From positions 1-44,000 of the forward strand of contig CAUGTZ010000021.1 of the NCBI GenBank assembly GCA_959602645.1: a stretch of DNA of 44,000 bases. The letters run 5' to 3'. The notes under the pieces were generated by a model. The model did not search any database and had not been told where the DNA came from. It was given only the letters and a program-made list of their open reading frames with translations. Made by a program: the position numbers and the translations under genes. The first letter of the stretch is position 1. The number at the start of each line of letters is the position of its first letter. Shown here in pieces: positions 34,174-42,165 of the stretch. This DNA is from an uncultured Collinsella sp. Lineage in GTDB: Bacteria > Actinomycetota > Coriobacteriia > Coriobacteriales > Coriobacteriaceae.

Positions 34174-35369
34174 GGCTCCTGCTGGGTAATGCAGTGGATG
34201 TTGCCGCCGCCGAAGACGACCTGCTCGGACTGGACGCCGACGCACTTGTAGACGCCCTCGCCCCAGACCTCGTCGTAGATCTTCTGGAGCGTGTCAACGG
34301 CCAGCTGGTCGTTCTCGTCGCCGTACTGCGGGACGATAACGCCGTGGTTGGTGACCAGGTAGTTCATGTAAGAGGCGATCAGCGGCTCGTCGGGGACGCG
34401 CGGCTCGGCGTTCTCGTCGGCGTCGATGGTGTCGCAGGAAGCCTGGTCCATGAACAGCGGGTTCACGGGCATGCAGAGCTTGTAGACCTTCATCTTGCGG
34501 CCCTTGGCGTCAACGGCGTTGGAGAGGGTCTCGTAGGCAGCGTGGCACTGCTCGTAGAACGGATACTCGGGATCGTCGGTCCAGATGCAGGCCATGACGC
34601 CCGGGGCGATGAACGTGGCGACGTCGTCGATGTGGCCGTTGGTCTCCTCGGGGTCGATGCCCTCCTTGACCCAGATGACCTTCTCGACGCCCAGGTAATC
34701 CTTGAGGTGCTCGTCCATGTAGGCGCGGAGCTCCTCGCTCCAGGGCTCGAACTTCTTCTTGAACTTGGGCCAGATGGACTCGGGATCATCTTCCTCCTCG
34801 AGCACCGCAGAGCAGGTGCGGCCCGGGGAGAGCAGGCACTGGTCGGTCACGACAAGGGTGCCCTCGCCGTCAACGGTGATGGAGCCGCCCTCGAGGATCA
34901 TGTCATCGGGACGATAGCGACGGCAGCCGGAAAGCTCAGCCATCTTAAGGGCAATCTGCTCGTCCTTGTCCCACGGGAAATAGAGGCCGTCGACGAGACC
35001 GCCGTAGGCGTTGAAGTGCCAGTGGTTGGCGCGCTTCTCACCCTTGCCGTTGATGACGTAGGTGGCGGCGGTGTCACGGAACCAGGCATCGTCGGTGGTC
35101 ATCTCGATGACGGTGACGTTCTCGTCCTCCTCGAAGACGGCCTTGCAGTTGGCATAGTCGACCTGGTTGGCGCACATGGTAACCGGGGTGAACTCGGCGA
35201 TGGCGCGGGCGATGGCGGCATACTGCTTCTGGGCCGGCTTGGCGCCGTGGGCCCAGGTGTCGGTGCGGTGGGGCCAGCCCATCCACACGCGATCCTGCGG
35301 GGCGAACTCGGCGGGCATAAAGAAGCCGTCGGCCTTGGGGGTGGACTCGGACTCGGTGATCGTACGCAT
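34164..35369 (-). CDS. aguA: Agmatine deiminase, copy 2, with acidic insert (AguA)
   Basis: A 401-residue second agmatine deiminase. It aligns with copy 1 without gaps to about residue 185, then carries an extra segment of about 25 residues (about 185-215, acidic-then-basic, EEEDDPESIWPKFKKKFEPW), and rejoins at DYLGVEKVIW. The catalytic residues are kept: His246 in ETNGHIDD and Cys393 in GGGNIHC. The substrate loop reads FRDTAATY where copy 1 has IRDPGPAF, a change in an otherwise conserved RDxGP motif. The ATG at 35369 follows GGAGGAAA. It lies downstream of the APC permease and ptcA on the same strand, so this is the operon copy for agmatine fermentation. The loop and insert changes may alter substrate preference or assembly. 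Confidence 0.94.
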   Translation of the reverse strand: MRTITESESTPKADGFFMPAEFAPQDRVWMGWPHRTDTWAHGAKPAQKQYAAIARAIAEFTPVTMCANQVDYANCKAVFEEDENVTVIEMTTDDAWFRDTAATYVINGKGEKRANHWHFNAYGGLVDGLYFPWDKDEQIALKMAELSGCRRYRPDDMILEGGSITVDGEGTLVVTDQCLLSPGRTCSAVLEEEDDPESIWPKFKKKFEPWSEELRAYMDEHLKDYLGVEKVIWVKEGIDPEETNGHIDDVATFIAPGVMACIWTDDPEYPFYEQCHAAYETLSNAVDAKGRKMKVYKLCMPVNPLFMDQASCDTIDADENAEPRVPDEPLIASYMNYLVTNHGVIVPQYGDENDQLAVDTLQKIYDEVWGEGVYKCVGVQSEQVVFGGGNIHCITQQEPSA

Positions 35370-35655
35370 AAGATTTCCTCCAAATCGAACGATCGCTTGC
35401 TGCGGGCGGGTTACCCGCAGCCTAAAACCAAGAGATGGTAGGCGCCCGTTCCCCGGCAAAGGTCGGGGCGCCCGGTGCCGGTTTTCACGGAATCGCACCG
35501 GCAAGCGACGACGTAACCAAGTGCGCGGAGACAAAACGCACGAAGGATACGGAAGAGAGATTGGGGTGGGCGGTGGTTACCGGAGCTATCGCTCACACCC
35601 ACCCCGGGGGAATGGTTAGAAGATGATGAGGGTTGGAGCCCCAGAACCGGGTGCT
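35370..35655. other. Intergenic hairpins between APC permease copy 2 and aguA copy 2
   Basis: Several GC-rich stems: GGGGTGGG/CCCACCCC (35563-35605) 50 bases after the permease stop, GGCGCCC/GGGCGCC (about 35442-35472), and CTGCGGG/CCCGCAG (35400-35420) near the aguA leader. No T-runs are obvious. They may lower or process the transcript between permease and deiminase. Confidence 0.45.
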
Positions 35656-37095
35656 CTAGTTCTCCTCGGCCTCGGCGGCCTCCTCAGCGAGACGCTGGGC
35701 TGCGAGCTCAGGGGTCAGACCCTTGTACTCGGTCTCGCGGCCCTTAGCGCTGACGACGCGGACGACCTCGCCGATGAGCACGAGCACGATGAAGATAACG
35801 ATCATCGGGACCTTGTCGCCAATTTCAGCAGCGGAGAACGGGATCAGCGTGGCAACGATGGCAAGAACCAGCTCGATGCAGGGGATGGCCAGCATGACCT
35901 TCATCATGGCGCCCTTAAACGGGAACGTGAAGATGCGCTCACGGTTGGGGTCGTTCTTACGAAGGTTGAGGAACGCCGGGAACATCGGGATGTAGGTCAA
36001 CAGCAGGAAGACGACAGAGGTGCCAAAGAGCATCCAGAAGACACCGTTGGAGATGGCGTCGATGGGAACGAGCTGCAGGCACAGCACCAGGGAGGCAACG
36101 ACAGCGTTGACCAGGTTGGCGCCGTTGGGCATGTCGTCATCCGAGATCATCGAGGCGAAGACCTTGGGCATGTTGCCGTGCTCGGCAGCGTAGCGAGCAA
36201 CGGAGTTAACGCCGAAGGACCAAGCGGCCATGTTGGCGAACAGGGTGATCAGGAAGGCGATGCAGATGACCTTAAAGATCATGGAGTCGCCCACCATGGT
36301 CTGGACTGCGACGATCATGCCGTAGTCGGGATCGATGGAGTCGGCCGGCACGGCGGCGCCGATGCCAAAGCCAGCGAACAGGTAGATCACGGCGATGGAC
36401 AGGCCACCGACGATGATAGCCTTGGGGATATCGCGAGCGGGATCGGCCATGTCGTCGGTCATGGTGCAGATGACCTCGAAGCCCATGAAGTTAAAGATGA
36501 TGATCGACAGGTAGCCGAGAGCGTTGGTGTTGGTGAGCTCGGGCAGGAAGGTGGCAGCGGACATGTCGTTCGCAAAACCGTTCTCCATGGCATACCAAAT
36601 GCCCAAAGCGCCAACGATAACGGCGACGGCGACCTTGATGATGGCGCCACCGTTAAGGACCCACTCGGAGTCGGCCGCCTTGGAGCGGCCCATGAGGTAG
36701 ACGATCCACACAAAGGCAAGATCGATACCCATCTTGGCGATCAAGTTGAACTCGACGCCAAAGACCATGCCCAAAATGTCGGGGAACATGGTAGCCAGCG
36801 AGGCGATCCACAGCGGGTAGTTGACCCAGTAGTAGTACGAGATGCGGGCGCCCCATTTGTCGCCCAGGCCATCGCGTACCCAGTCGTAAATGCCGCCCTC
36901 GCCGTCATAGGTGGTACCGAGCTCGGCGACAACCATGCCGTAGGGAAGCAGGAAGGTCAGGATCAGGAAGATCCACCAGAAGAACTGCTGGTTGCCAATG
37001 GCAGCAGCAGGAGCGGCGGCCTCGCAAACGAAGACGACGCAGATGATGGTCGAAATGACCGTCAAGAAGGAAAGCTTTTTCTTTCCGTCGCTCAT
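35656..37095 (-). CDS. APC-superfamily permease, copy 2, probable agmatine:putrescine antiporter
   Basis: A 479-residue transporter with about 12 membrane segments: EAAAPAAAIGNQQFFWWIF (TM1), LPYGMVVAELGTTYDGEGG, FNFMGFEVICTMTDDMADPARDIP, and an acidic C-terminal tail (LAEEAAEAEEN). Its position between putrescine carbamoyltransferase and agmatine deiminase on one strand is that of the AguD exchanger in known agmatine deiminase operons, so agmatine uptake coupled to putrescine export is the likely role. The ATG at 37095 follows GAAGGAG. It lies 133 bp after ptcA, with a CCGAGGCCC/GGGCCTCGG hairpin between (37128-37166). Confidence 0.92.
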   Translation of the reverse strand: MSDGKKKLSFLTVISTIICVVFVCEAAAPAAAIGNQQFFWWIFLILTFLLPYGMVVAELGTTYDGEGGIYDWVRDGLGDKWGARISYYYWVNYPLWIASLATMFPDILGMVFGVEFNLIAKMGIDLAFVWIVYLMGRSKAADSEWVLNGGAIIKVAVAVIVGALGIWYAMENGFANDMSAATFLPELTNTNALGYLSIIIFNFMGFEVICTMTDDMADPARDIPKAIIVGGLSIAVIYLFAGFGIGAAVPADSIDPDYGMIVAVQTMVGDSMIFKVICIAFLITLFANMAAWSFGVNSVARYAAEHGNMPKVFASMISDDDMPNGANLVNAVVASLVLCLQLVPIDAISNGVFWMLFGTSVVFLLLTYIPMFPAFLNLRKNDPNRERIFTFPFKGAMMKVMLAIPCIELVLAIVATLIPFSAAEIGDKVPMIVIFIVLVLIGEVVRVVSAKGRETEYKGLTPELAAQRLAEEAAEAEEN

Positions 37096-37127
37096 GATGA
37101 GCTCCTTCGCTCAGTCTTGGACAGATC

Positions 37128-37166
37128 CGAGGCCCTAAGGTATTAAGGCAATTGCTTGGGCCTCGG
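37128..37166 (-). promoter_or_regulatory. Intercistronic hairpin between ptcA and APC permease copy 2
   Basis: Perfect 9-bp stem CCGAGGCCC / GGGCCTCGG with a 21-base loop. It has no T-run and lies within the presumed operon, so it is a processing or partial-attenuation structure rather than an operon end. Confidence 0.5.
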
Positions 37167-37228
37167 TGAGCGGGCGACAGGAGACGAGCATCCGCCGCCC
37201 GCAAACGTGCTTTTAGAAGCCTTGAGGC

Positions 37229-38302
37229 TTAGAGCTGCTCGAGAGCCTCGAGAGCGGCGTGGAGCTCAGCCTTGGCGGAGTACTCGACACCCTCGTCGTT
37301 GAGCGGGGTGCGCTTGCCCAGGGCGGCAAGGAGAGCACGGATGGAGTGCTTGCGGTTCTCGGCCTCGACCCAGCACAGGGAGCGCTCGGGATCGTCCATG
37401 ACTTCGTCGACGACCTCCTCGTTGCGGGTGGCCGGCAGGCAGTGCATGAACTTGGAGTTGGGGCCGGCGAAGTTCATCATGTCCATGGTGACCTGATACT
37501 TGGGATAGAACACGTCCATGTAGTTCTCGCCCGAGACCTCCTCGTCGTACAGGCCATACCACACGTCGGTGTAGATGAAGTCGGCGCCCTTGATGCACTC
37601 GATGTCGTCGGAGATGACGACAGAGCCGCCGGAGACCTTGCAGTTCTCCTCGGCGATGGCCATCATCTGCTTGCCGAACTCGGCGCGCTCCTCGACGGTG
37701 CCAACGTGCAGGCCGCCGTCGGGGATCTGGTGGCCCTTAGGTCCAAACTGGACAAACTTCATGCCGACCTTGGAGGCGATGAACATGAGGGAGACGCAGA
37801 CCTGGGTGGCGTCGCCGATGAAGGCCAGGGTGCAGTCCTCGATCTTCTTGCCCTCGGGGAGGTTCTCGAGCATGGTCATGAGGTCGCCCATCTCCTGCGT
37901 GGGATGGTTGAACTCGGACATGCCGTTGATGACGGGCACAGCGGAGCCCTCGGCGAGGCCGACGACGTCCTTGTGACGGTCAACGCGAGCCATCATGATG
38001 TCGAGCAGCGAGCCCATAACGCGAGCGGTGTCGCCCAGGGACTCGTGACCGCCGAGCTGGATGGTGCCAGGGCCATAGAACTGAGCATGGCCTCCGAGGT
38101 CGGTCATAGCGGTCTCGAAGGAAAGACGAGTGCGGGTGGAGACCTGCTGGAAGATCATGCCAAGGCTCTTGTTGCGGAGCAGGTGCGGATAATAACCGTC
38201 AACCTTGATGGCCTTCTTCATTGCTAGGCCAAGATCCTCGATAGCCAGGATCTGCTCTTTGGTAAAGTCGTTGGTGTCGATGAAATCCTTAGGCAGTGCC
38301 AT
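37229..38302 (-). CDS. ptcA: Putrescine carbamoyltransferase
   Basis: Phosphorolyses N-carbamoylputrescine to putrescine and carbamoyl phosphate, the second step of agmatine fermentation. The 357-residue protein is a transcarbamoylase with the carbamoyl-phosphate motif STRTR (residues 55-59), NHPTQE and the C-terminal HCLPA. It follows my recollection of the Enterococcus enzyme in YYPxLLxNKSLGMIFQQ, YTDVWYGLYxEE and FMHCLPATRxEEV, which separate it from ornithine carbamoyltransferase. The ATG at 38302 follows AAAGGA. It heads the operon ptcA-permease-aguA and is divergent from an AguR-like regulator. The usual partner, carbamate kinase, is absent from this window. An ornithine enzyme remains possible but less likely. 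Confidence 0.92.
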   Translation of the reverse strand: MALPKDFIDTNDFTKEQILAIEDLGLAMKKAIKVDGYYPHLLRNKSLGMIFQQVSTRTRLSFETAMTDLGGHAQFYGPGTIQLGGHESLGDTARVMGSLLDIMMARVDRHKDVVGLAEGSAVPVINGMSEFNHPTQEMGDLMTMLENLPEGKKIEDCTLAFIGDATQVCVSLMFIASKVGMKFVQFGPKGHQIPDGGLHVGTVEERAEFGKQMMAIAEENCKVSGGSVVISDDIECIKGADFIYTDVWYGLYDEEVSGENYMDVFYPKYQVTMDMMNFAGPNSKFMHCLPATRNEEVVDEVMDDPERSLCWVEAENRKHSIRALLAALGKRTPLNDEGVEYSAKAELHAALEALEQL

Positions 38303-38632
38303 GTCGATTTCCTTTCCGCCGGTCTTGCCGACTATTACTATGAGGCGCTCGAACATCACGCCTCGTGTTGACAAGACCATCATTCACCCGTATGCAATTT
38401 TTACCTAGTTTATTCGGGATTAAAGACCGTTCACGGAGTTACACCCCCTCTAAACCAATATAAACCCGCAGGTCAAGAGTTTACAGGGGGTTTACCATCT
38501 AGAACCGCGAACGGTATACGGCTATGCTGTATCTCGGCGCCTAATCCGCAATGAAACGAAGGGTTGAGACGTCTATATCCCACAAGGTATACAGAACTCG
38601 GCCATAGAATAAATGAGATGGGACGGTGACAG
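38303..38632. promoter_or_regulatory. Divergent control region of ptcA and the membrane LuxR gene
   Basis: It holds half-sites TAAACC at 38451 and 38461 (10-bp period) and an inverted GGTTTA at 38489-38494, nested inside a larger inverted pair ACCGTTCACGG (38426-38436) / CCGCGAACGGT (38505-38515). The regulator's promoter is likely TTGAGA (38564-38569) with TATACA (38588-38593), spacing 18. The ptcA promoter is less clear; TTGACC on the minus strand overlaps the half-sites. Confidence 0.6.
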
Positions 38633-39598
38633 ATGAACACCCTGATGTTCTTCTATACCCTAGCGATACTCGTGATCTGTATTGTGACGGCGGTGCTCTC
38701 GCTTGCCGCCTATGCCTCGTCCCGTCGACGCTTCTTTATCTATGGCAGCGGCGTATTTATCTGCTATGCCATCGAGATGACCGAGATTTTCTTTTTTGAA
38801 TACACGCTGCAAAACCAGAGTTTTCCAGCCAGCGACTATTACTCAATTACCATGCCTGTGTTGCGGACCTTTGTGGCGACCGCTTCGCAGGCTTTTATTT
38901 GGCTCATTGCCATGGATTTGCTCGACAAGCATTCAAAAAAGCAGTTTGTCATTCCCGTCGCAACGTTCTATCTGAGCGAGCTGCTGATTATCGTCGCTGT
39001 CCCCTACGGCCCCATTCATCAATGGCTCTACTACACGATGCGTCAGGTATTCCTTGTTTTCGTGGGGCTATATATCTTTTGGACGGCACGCAAGAGCACA
39101 CAAGTCGAGCTGAAGGCACGCGTTAACAACCAACGAAAGCACCTGATTATCGGCGCTATTCTGGTCGGTTGCATCGTTGCCGAGGATTTCTACAACATTC
39201 TGATTGTCCCCATGAGTCTGGCGCCCTCTTGGCTGCAACTATATCTGTCCGAGCGCAACTTTAGCGAAAACATCTTTGCCTGCTACTTTGCGATTCTGCT
39301 GATCATCTACTCCTACCACGTGCTTTCAATCCGCATGCAGGAGGCGCCCGAGGAAAAGAACGTCAGCGATCTTGACCGACACATCGAAGAGCAGATGCCC
39401 TTCTATCGCAACGCCTACAAGCTCTCCAACCGTGAGACCGAAGTTATGCGTCTGGTCGTACTGGGCAAATCGAACCAAGAGATCGCTGACGAGCTATTCC
39501 TTGCCGTGGGCACCGTCAAGACCCACATCCACAACATCCTGGTCAAAACCGAACAGCAAAACCGCACGACGCTCATCCTCCACTTTTGGAAGCGATAA
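38633..39598 (+). CDS. Membrane-bound LuxR-family regulator (AguR-like), copy 2
   Basis: A 321-residue paralogue of the protein at 30835-31827. About seven membrane segments occupy residues 1-235, followed by a C-terminal LuxR helix-turn-helix (KLSNRETEVMRLVVLGKSNQEIA, LAVGTVKTHIHNILVKTEQQ). It is divergent from ptcA, the position AguR holds in known agmatine operons, so it is probably the agmatine-responsive activator of ptcA-permease-aguA. ATG at 38633 with a GGTGA-type site. The stop codon is the first part of a GGGACAG-loop hairpin, which is followed by a strong terminator. Confidence 0.9.
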   Translation: MNTLMFFYTLAILVICIVTAVLSLAAYASSRRRFFIYGSGVFICYAIEMTEIFFFEYTLQNQSFPASDYYSITMPVLRTFVATASQAFIWLIAMDLLDKHSKKQFVIPVATFYLSELLIIVAVPYGPIHQWLYYTMRQVFLVFVGLYIFWTARKSTQVELKARVNNQRKHLIIGAILVGCIVAEDFYNILIVPMSLAPSWLQLYLSERNFSENIFACYFAILLIIYSYHVLSIRMQEAPEEKNVSDLDRHIEEQMPFYRNAYKLSNRETEVMRLVVLGKSNQEIADELFLAVGTVKTHIHNILVKTEQQNRTTLILHFWKR

Positions 39599-39650
39599 CC
39601 TGCCAAAAAGGGACAGGTTTATTTTGGCAGGTTTTATCTGGGCAAACGCC
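39597..39650 (+). repeat. Dispersed hairpin repeat, GGGACAG family, copy 2
   Basis: Arms AACCTGCCAAAA (39597-39608) and TTTTGGCAGGTT (39622-39633), loop AGGGACAGGTTTA, followed by TTATCTGGGCAAACGCC. It is the reverse-oriented partner of 20879-20933, including the flank beyond the hairpin. It overlaps the last two bases of the regulator's stop codon. Confidence 0.8.
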
Positions 39651-39693
39651 AAAAACCGCCGCGAGGGAGCTACTTTCCCTCGCGGCGGTTTTC
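39651..39693 (+). terminator. Terminator of the membrane LuxR gene, copy 2
   Basis: AAAACCGCCGCGAGGGA and TCCCTCGCGGCGGTTTT pair almost perfectly around a seven-base loop, ending in TTTT. A near-copy faces it at 39855-39891. Confidence 0.85.
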
Positions 39694-39705
39694 TAGCAAT
39701 AAAAC

Positions 39706-39826
39706 CAAGTGAGTAGGCTTTTGGCGGGATGCCGAGCACACCTCAAAACGCCACAGCCCTGACCTGCGATTTTATTGAGCACTTGCCGCGATGTGCTCGG
39801 CAGATCCAAAAAAGCCTACTCACTTG
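39706..39826. repeat. Rod-like palindrome between convergent genes
   Basis: Outer arms CAAGTGAGTAGGCTTTT (39706-39722) and AAAAGCCTACTCACTTG (39810-39826) are perfect; TGCCGAGCACA (39730-39740) and TGTGCTCGGCA (39792-39802) form a second stem inside an asymmetric loop. A roughly 50-base apical part pairs only partly. It lies between two terminators that share sequence. Confidence 0.75.
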
Positions 39827-39854
39827 CATCTGAGATGCTCTAGATACGCAAAAT

Positions 39855-39891
39855 ACCGCCGCGAAGGGAGCTGGACTCCCTTCGCGGCGGT
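39855..39891 (-). terminator. Terminator of the BceAB-like ABC operon
   Basis: ACCGCCGCGAAGGGAG and CTCCCTTCGCGGCGGT with a five-base loop; TATTTTGCG follows on the minus strand. It lies about 36 bases after the permease stop. Its stem nearly duplicates the terminator at 39651-39693. Confidence 0.85.
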
Positions 39892-39927
39892 TATTCGCTC
39901 TGATTTTGCGACGGTTTTGCCCGCTTG

Positions 39928-42165
39928 TTACTCGCTGTAGCGGGTGGCGATGGCGGCTTGTACCATGCCGGCGCTCATGAGGTACGTTACCAAGAAGTAG
40001 CCACCATAGGCCGCCAGGAAAATCGCGCAGGTGAGGCCCACGGTGCCGGCGATGCTCATATCGCCGAATACGCTCACCAGCTCGATGATCACCTTGAGCG
40101 CCACAAAGGAGTGCGCCAAGCCCACTGCCAGCGGGAACAGGAAGAACACCGCTTGCTGCGCCATCACCGAATGCCGGATCTGACGGTCGTCACAGCCGAT
40201 CTGTGCCAGCACACGATAGCTGCGGCTGCCGTCGGCCACATTGGAGAGCTGCTGGATCGACAGAATCGCCGCACATGCAACGACCAGCACAAAGCCAATG
40301 TAGATGGCTAGATAGCTAATCATGCCGTTCATCTGCGCCGCCTGCGTATACATCTCGGAACGCATGATGAAGACTCCCCATCCCCCCGGCTCCTTGCCGT
40401 CAACGAGCAGAATGTCGAGCATGGTGTATTTAATGCTCTCGTCTGCCTTGGTCACATCCATCCCCTGCTTGTAGTTAACGAGCAGATTACTGGAATACGG
40501 CTGCAGATTAAGCTGGGACAGCAGTTCATCAGCTACGACCACGGTACCGGGATTGCTGCCCATCGCCGAGTTGGCGATGGCCGCCGTGTCCTCGTCCGAC
40601 TTATCGGTTGCGGGCTTGAGCTCATGCCCGCCCAAGGTGAGGGTATGGCCGCCGGCCATGTATTTGGTGTACAGGTCGCCCAGCTCACCGCCCATATCAC
40701 ACGTGAGCAGATATTGGTCGCGACCAATGCTCACCGGCTCCTCGCCCATCATCTGGCGCAGCTTGTTGTACTGGCTCGCCGGCGTCACAAACAGGCCCAT
40801 CGCATCGGCGTTGCTTCCCTCAAGCGCCTTGGGAAGTTTTTCGCCCATGGCCTTGCACATCTCACCCGCCACCACCGAGGGGCCCGAGCCGCCAAGCGGG
40901 TAACTCAGATACGAATCGATCTGCACATGCTCACCGGCAACATCGGCGATATTGACCTTCTTGCCGGTCTCGTCGTTGTTGTCCGCCGACTTGCCCTTAA
41001 TACCGTCTGCAACGTTATCGGAATTGATACGATCGCCGTGCCATGCGGAGTACAAATCGACCGTTGTATCGGCCAGCACCATGCGATCGGCCTCAGACGG
41101 ATTGACATACTCTTTGTAGTAGTCGAGCGTTTCGGGCGTGTAATAGACATACGTCTGAGACACGTCAACAGGGTTATAGCGCTCCAGATTCTCGTTCATC
41201 ACGTTGGCGATCGACATACCGCAGGTCACCGAGGTAATGGCCAAAAACAGGAGCATCGCGATGACGCCCATCGAAAAGCACACCGTGTTGACCTTGGCCG
41301 CAAGCTGGCGCACGGTAAACATGTTGAGGCCGCGCCAATACACGCTGCGCAGGCTCTGCAGCAGCTTGATGAGCATGCCCGAGAGTCCCCAGAACAGGGC
41401 AAAGGTGCCCACGGTAACCATAGCGGTCGTAATACCAAACTGGTTCATGGCCTCTTGCAGCTTGCTGTCCGTCGCGGTTAGCGGGAACCCATCACGTAGC
41501 AGACGGTAATAGGCCACGCCCACAAGCACCGCACCCACGGCAAAGATGGCAATCGCGATCCAGGGGTTGCGTGCCTTGATGCTCTCGTTGCGACGCTCGG
41601 CACCCATAAGCTCGATGAGTTTGGTACGACGCACGGCGCGGAGGTTCAGCAGTAGCGTGAGCACAAACATTACGATCATGCAGGCAAGGGTCAGATTGAA
41701 CGCATGCATCGAGAAAAAGAAGTGGAAATTGGCGATCTGCGTCTTAAAGAGCGAGGCCGTAAAGAACGTCATGAGCTGGGAGAGTCCCACACCCAGCACA
41801 ATGCCGGCGACAAAGGCCACCACCGAGACAATCACCGTCTCGAGCGCCATGATCGTGGCGACGCGCCCGCGCCCCATGCCGAGCACCTGGTACAGGCCAA
41901 ACTCCTTTTTGCGGCGTTTCATGATGAAGTTATTGGCGTACACCATCAAAAAGGCCATGACACCGGCCAAAAAGTACGTCAGGTCGCCGAGCATACTGCC
42001 CATAACCTGCGCCAAGCCCTCTTCATCAATTCCGGCGATGTCGACCTGCATCGAGATGGTGTTAAAGGCATAGAAGACCGTAACGCCCAGGGTGAGCGTC
42101 AAAAGGTAGACGAGGTAGTCGCGGCCGGCGCGGCGGACGTTGCCCCAAGCGAGCTTACAGAGCAT
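39928..42165 (-). CDS. BceB-like ABC transporter permease (FtsX/MacB superfamily)
   Basis: A 745-residue membrane protein: TM1 near residues 17-37, two FtsX-type domains, and a large extracellular part of about 270 residues (roughly 345-615, from VMNENLERYNPVD to MRSEMYTQAAQMNG) before the last three membrane segments. That size and layout resemble BceB/VraG permeases of peptide-antibiotic detoxification systems. I chose the ATG at 42165, which overlaps the ATPase stop by 11 bases; the frame upstream is only the other reading of the ATPase gene. No BceRS-type two-component system is adjacent, so its control and substrate (a lipid II-binding peptide is the usual one) are open. Confidence 0.9.
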   Translation of the reverse strand: MLCKLAWGNVRRAGRDYLVYLLTLTLGVTVFYAFNTISMQVDIAGIDEEGLAQVMGSMLGDLTYFLAGVMAFLMVYANNFIMKRRKKEFGLYQVLGMGRGRVATIMALETVIVSVVAFVAGIVLGVGLSQLMTFFTASLFKTQIANFHFFFSMHAFNLTLACMIVMFVLTLLLNLRAVRRTKLIELMGAERRNESIKARNPWIAIAIFAVGAVLVGVAYYRLLRDGFPLTATDSKLQEAMNQFGITTAMVTVGTFALFWGLSGMLIKLLQSLRSVYWRGLNMFTVRQLAAKVNTVCFSMGVIAMLLFLAITSVTCGMSIANVMNENLERYNPVDVSQTYVYYTPETLDYYKEYVNPSEADRMVLADTTVDLYSAWHGDRINSDNVADGIKGKSADNNDETGKKVNIADVAGEHVQIDSYLSYPLGGSGPSVVAGEMCKAMGEKLPKALEGSNADAMGLFVTPASQYNKLRQMMGEEPVSIGRDQYLLTCDMGGELGDLYTKYMAGGHTLTLGGHELKPATDKSDEDTAAIANSAMGSNPGTVVVADELLSQLNLQPYSSNLLVNYKQGMDVTKADESIKYTMLDILLVDGKEPGGWGVFIMRSEMYTQAAQMNGMISYLAIYIGFVLVVACAAILSIQQLSNVADGSRSYRVLAQIGCDDRQIRHSVMAQQAVFFLFPLAVGLAHSFVALKVIIELVSVFGDMSIAGTVGLTCAIFLAAYGGYFLVTYLMSAGMVQAAIATRYSE

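Noticed and set aside
35370..35655. Guanidine-type riboswitch in the aguA leader
   Set aside because: Several hairpins are present, but I see none of the conserved loop motifs of the guanidine riboswitch classes.
35623..37146. Long plus-strand frame rich in Asp, Gly and His
   Set aside because: It is the antisense shadow of APC permease copy 2. Similar shadows over the deiminases, carbamoyltransferase and MATE genes were rejected for the same reason.
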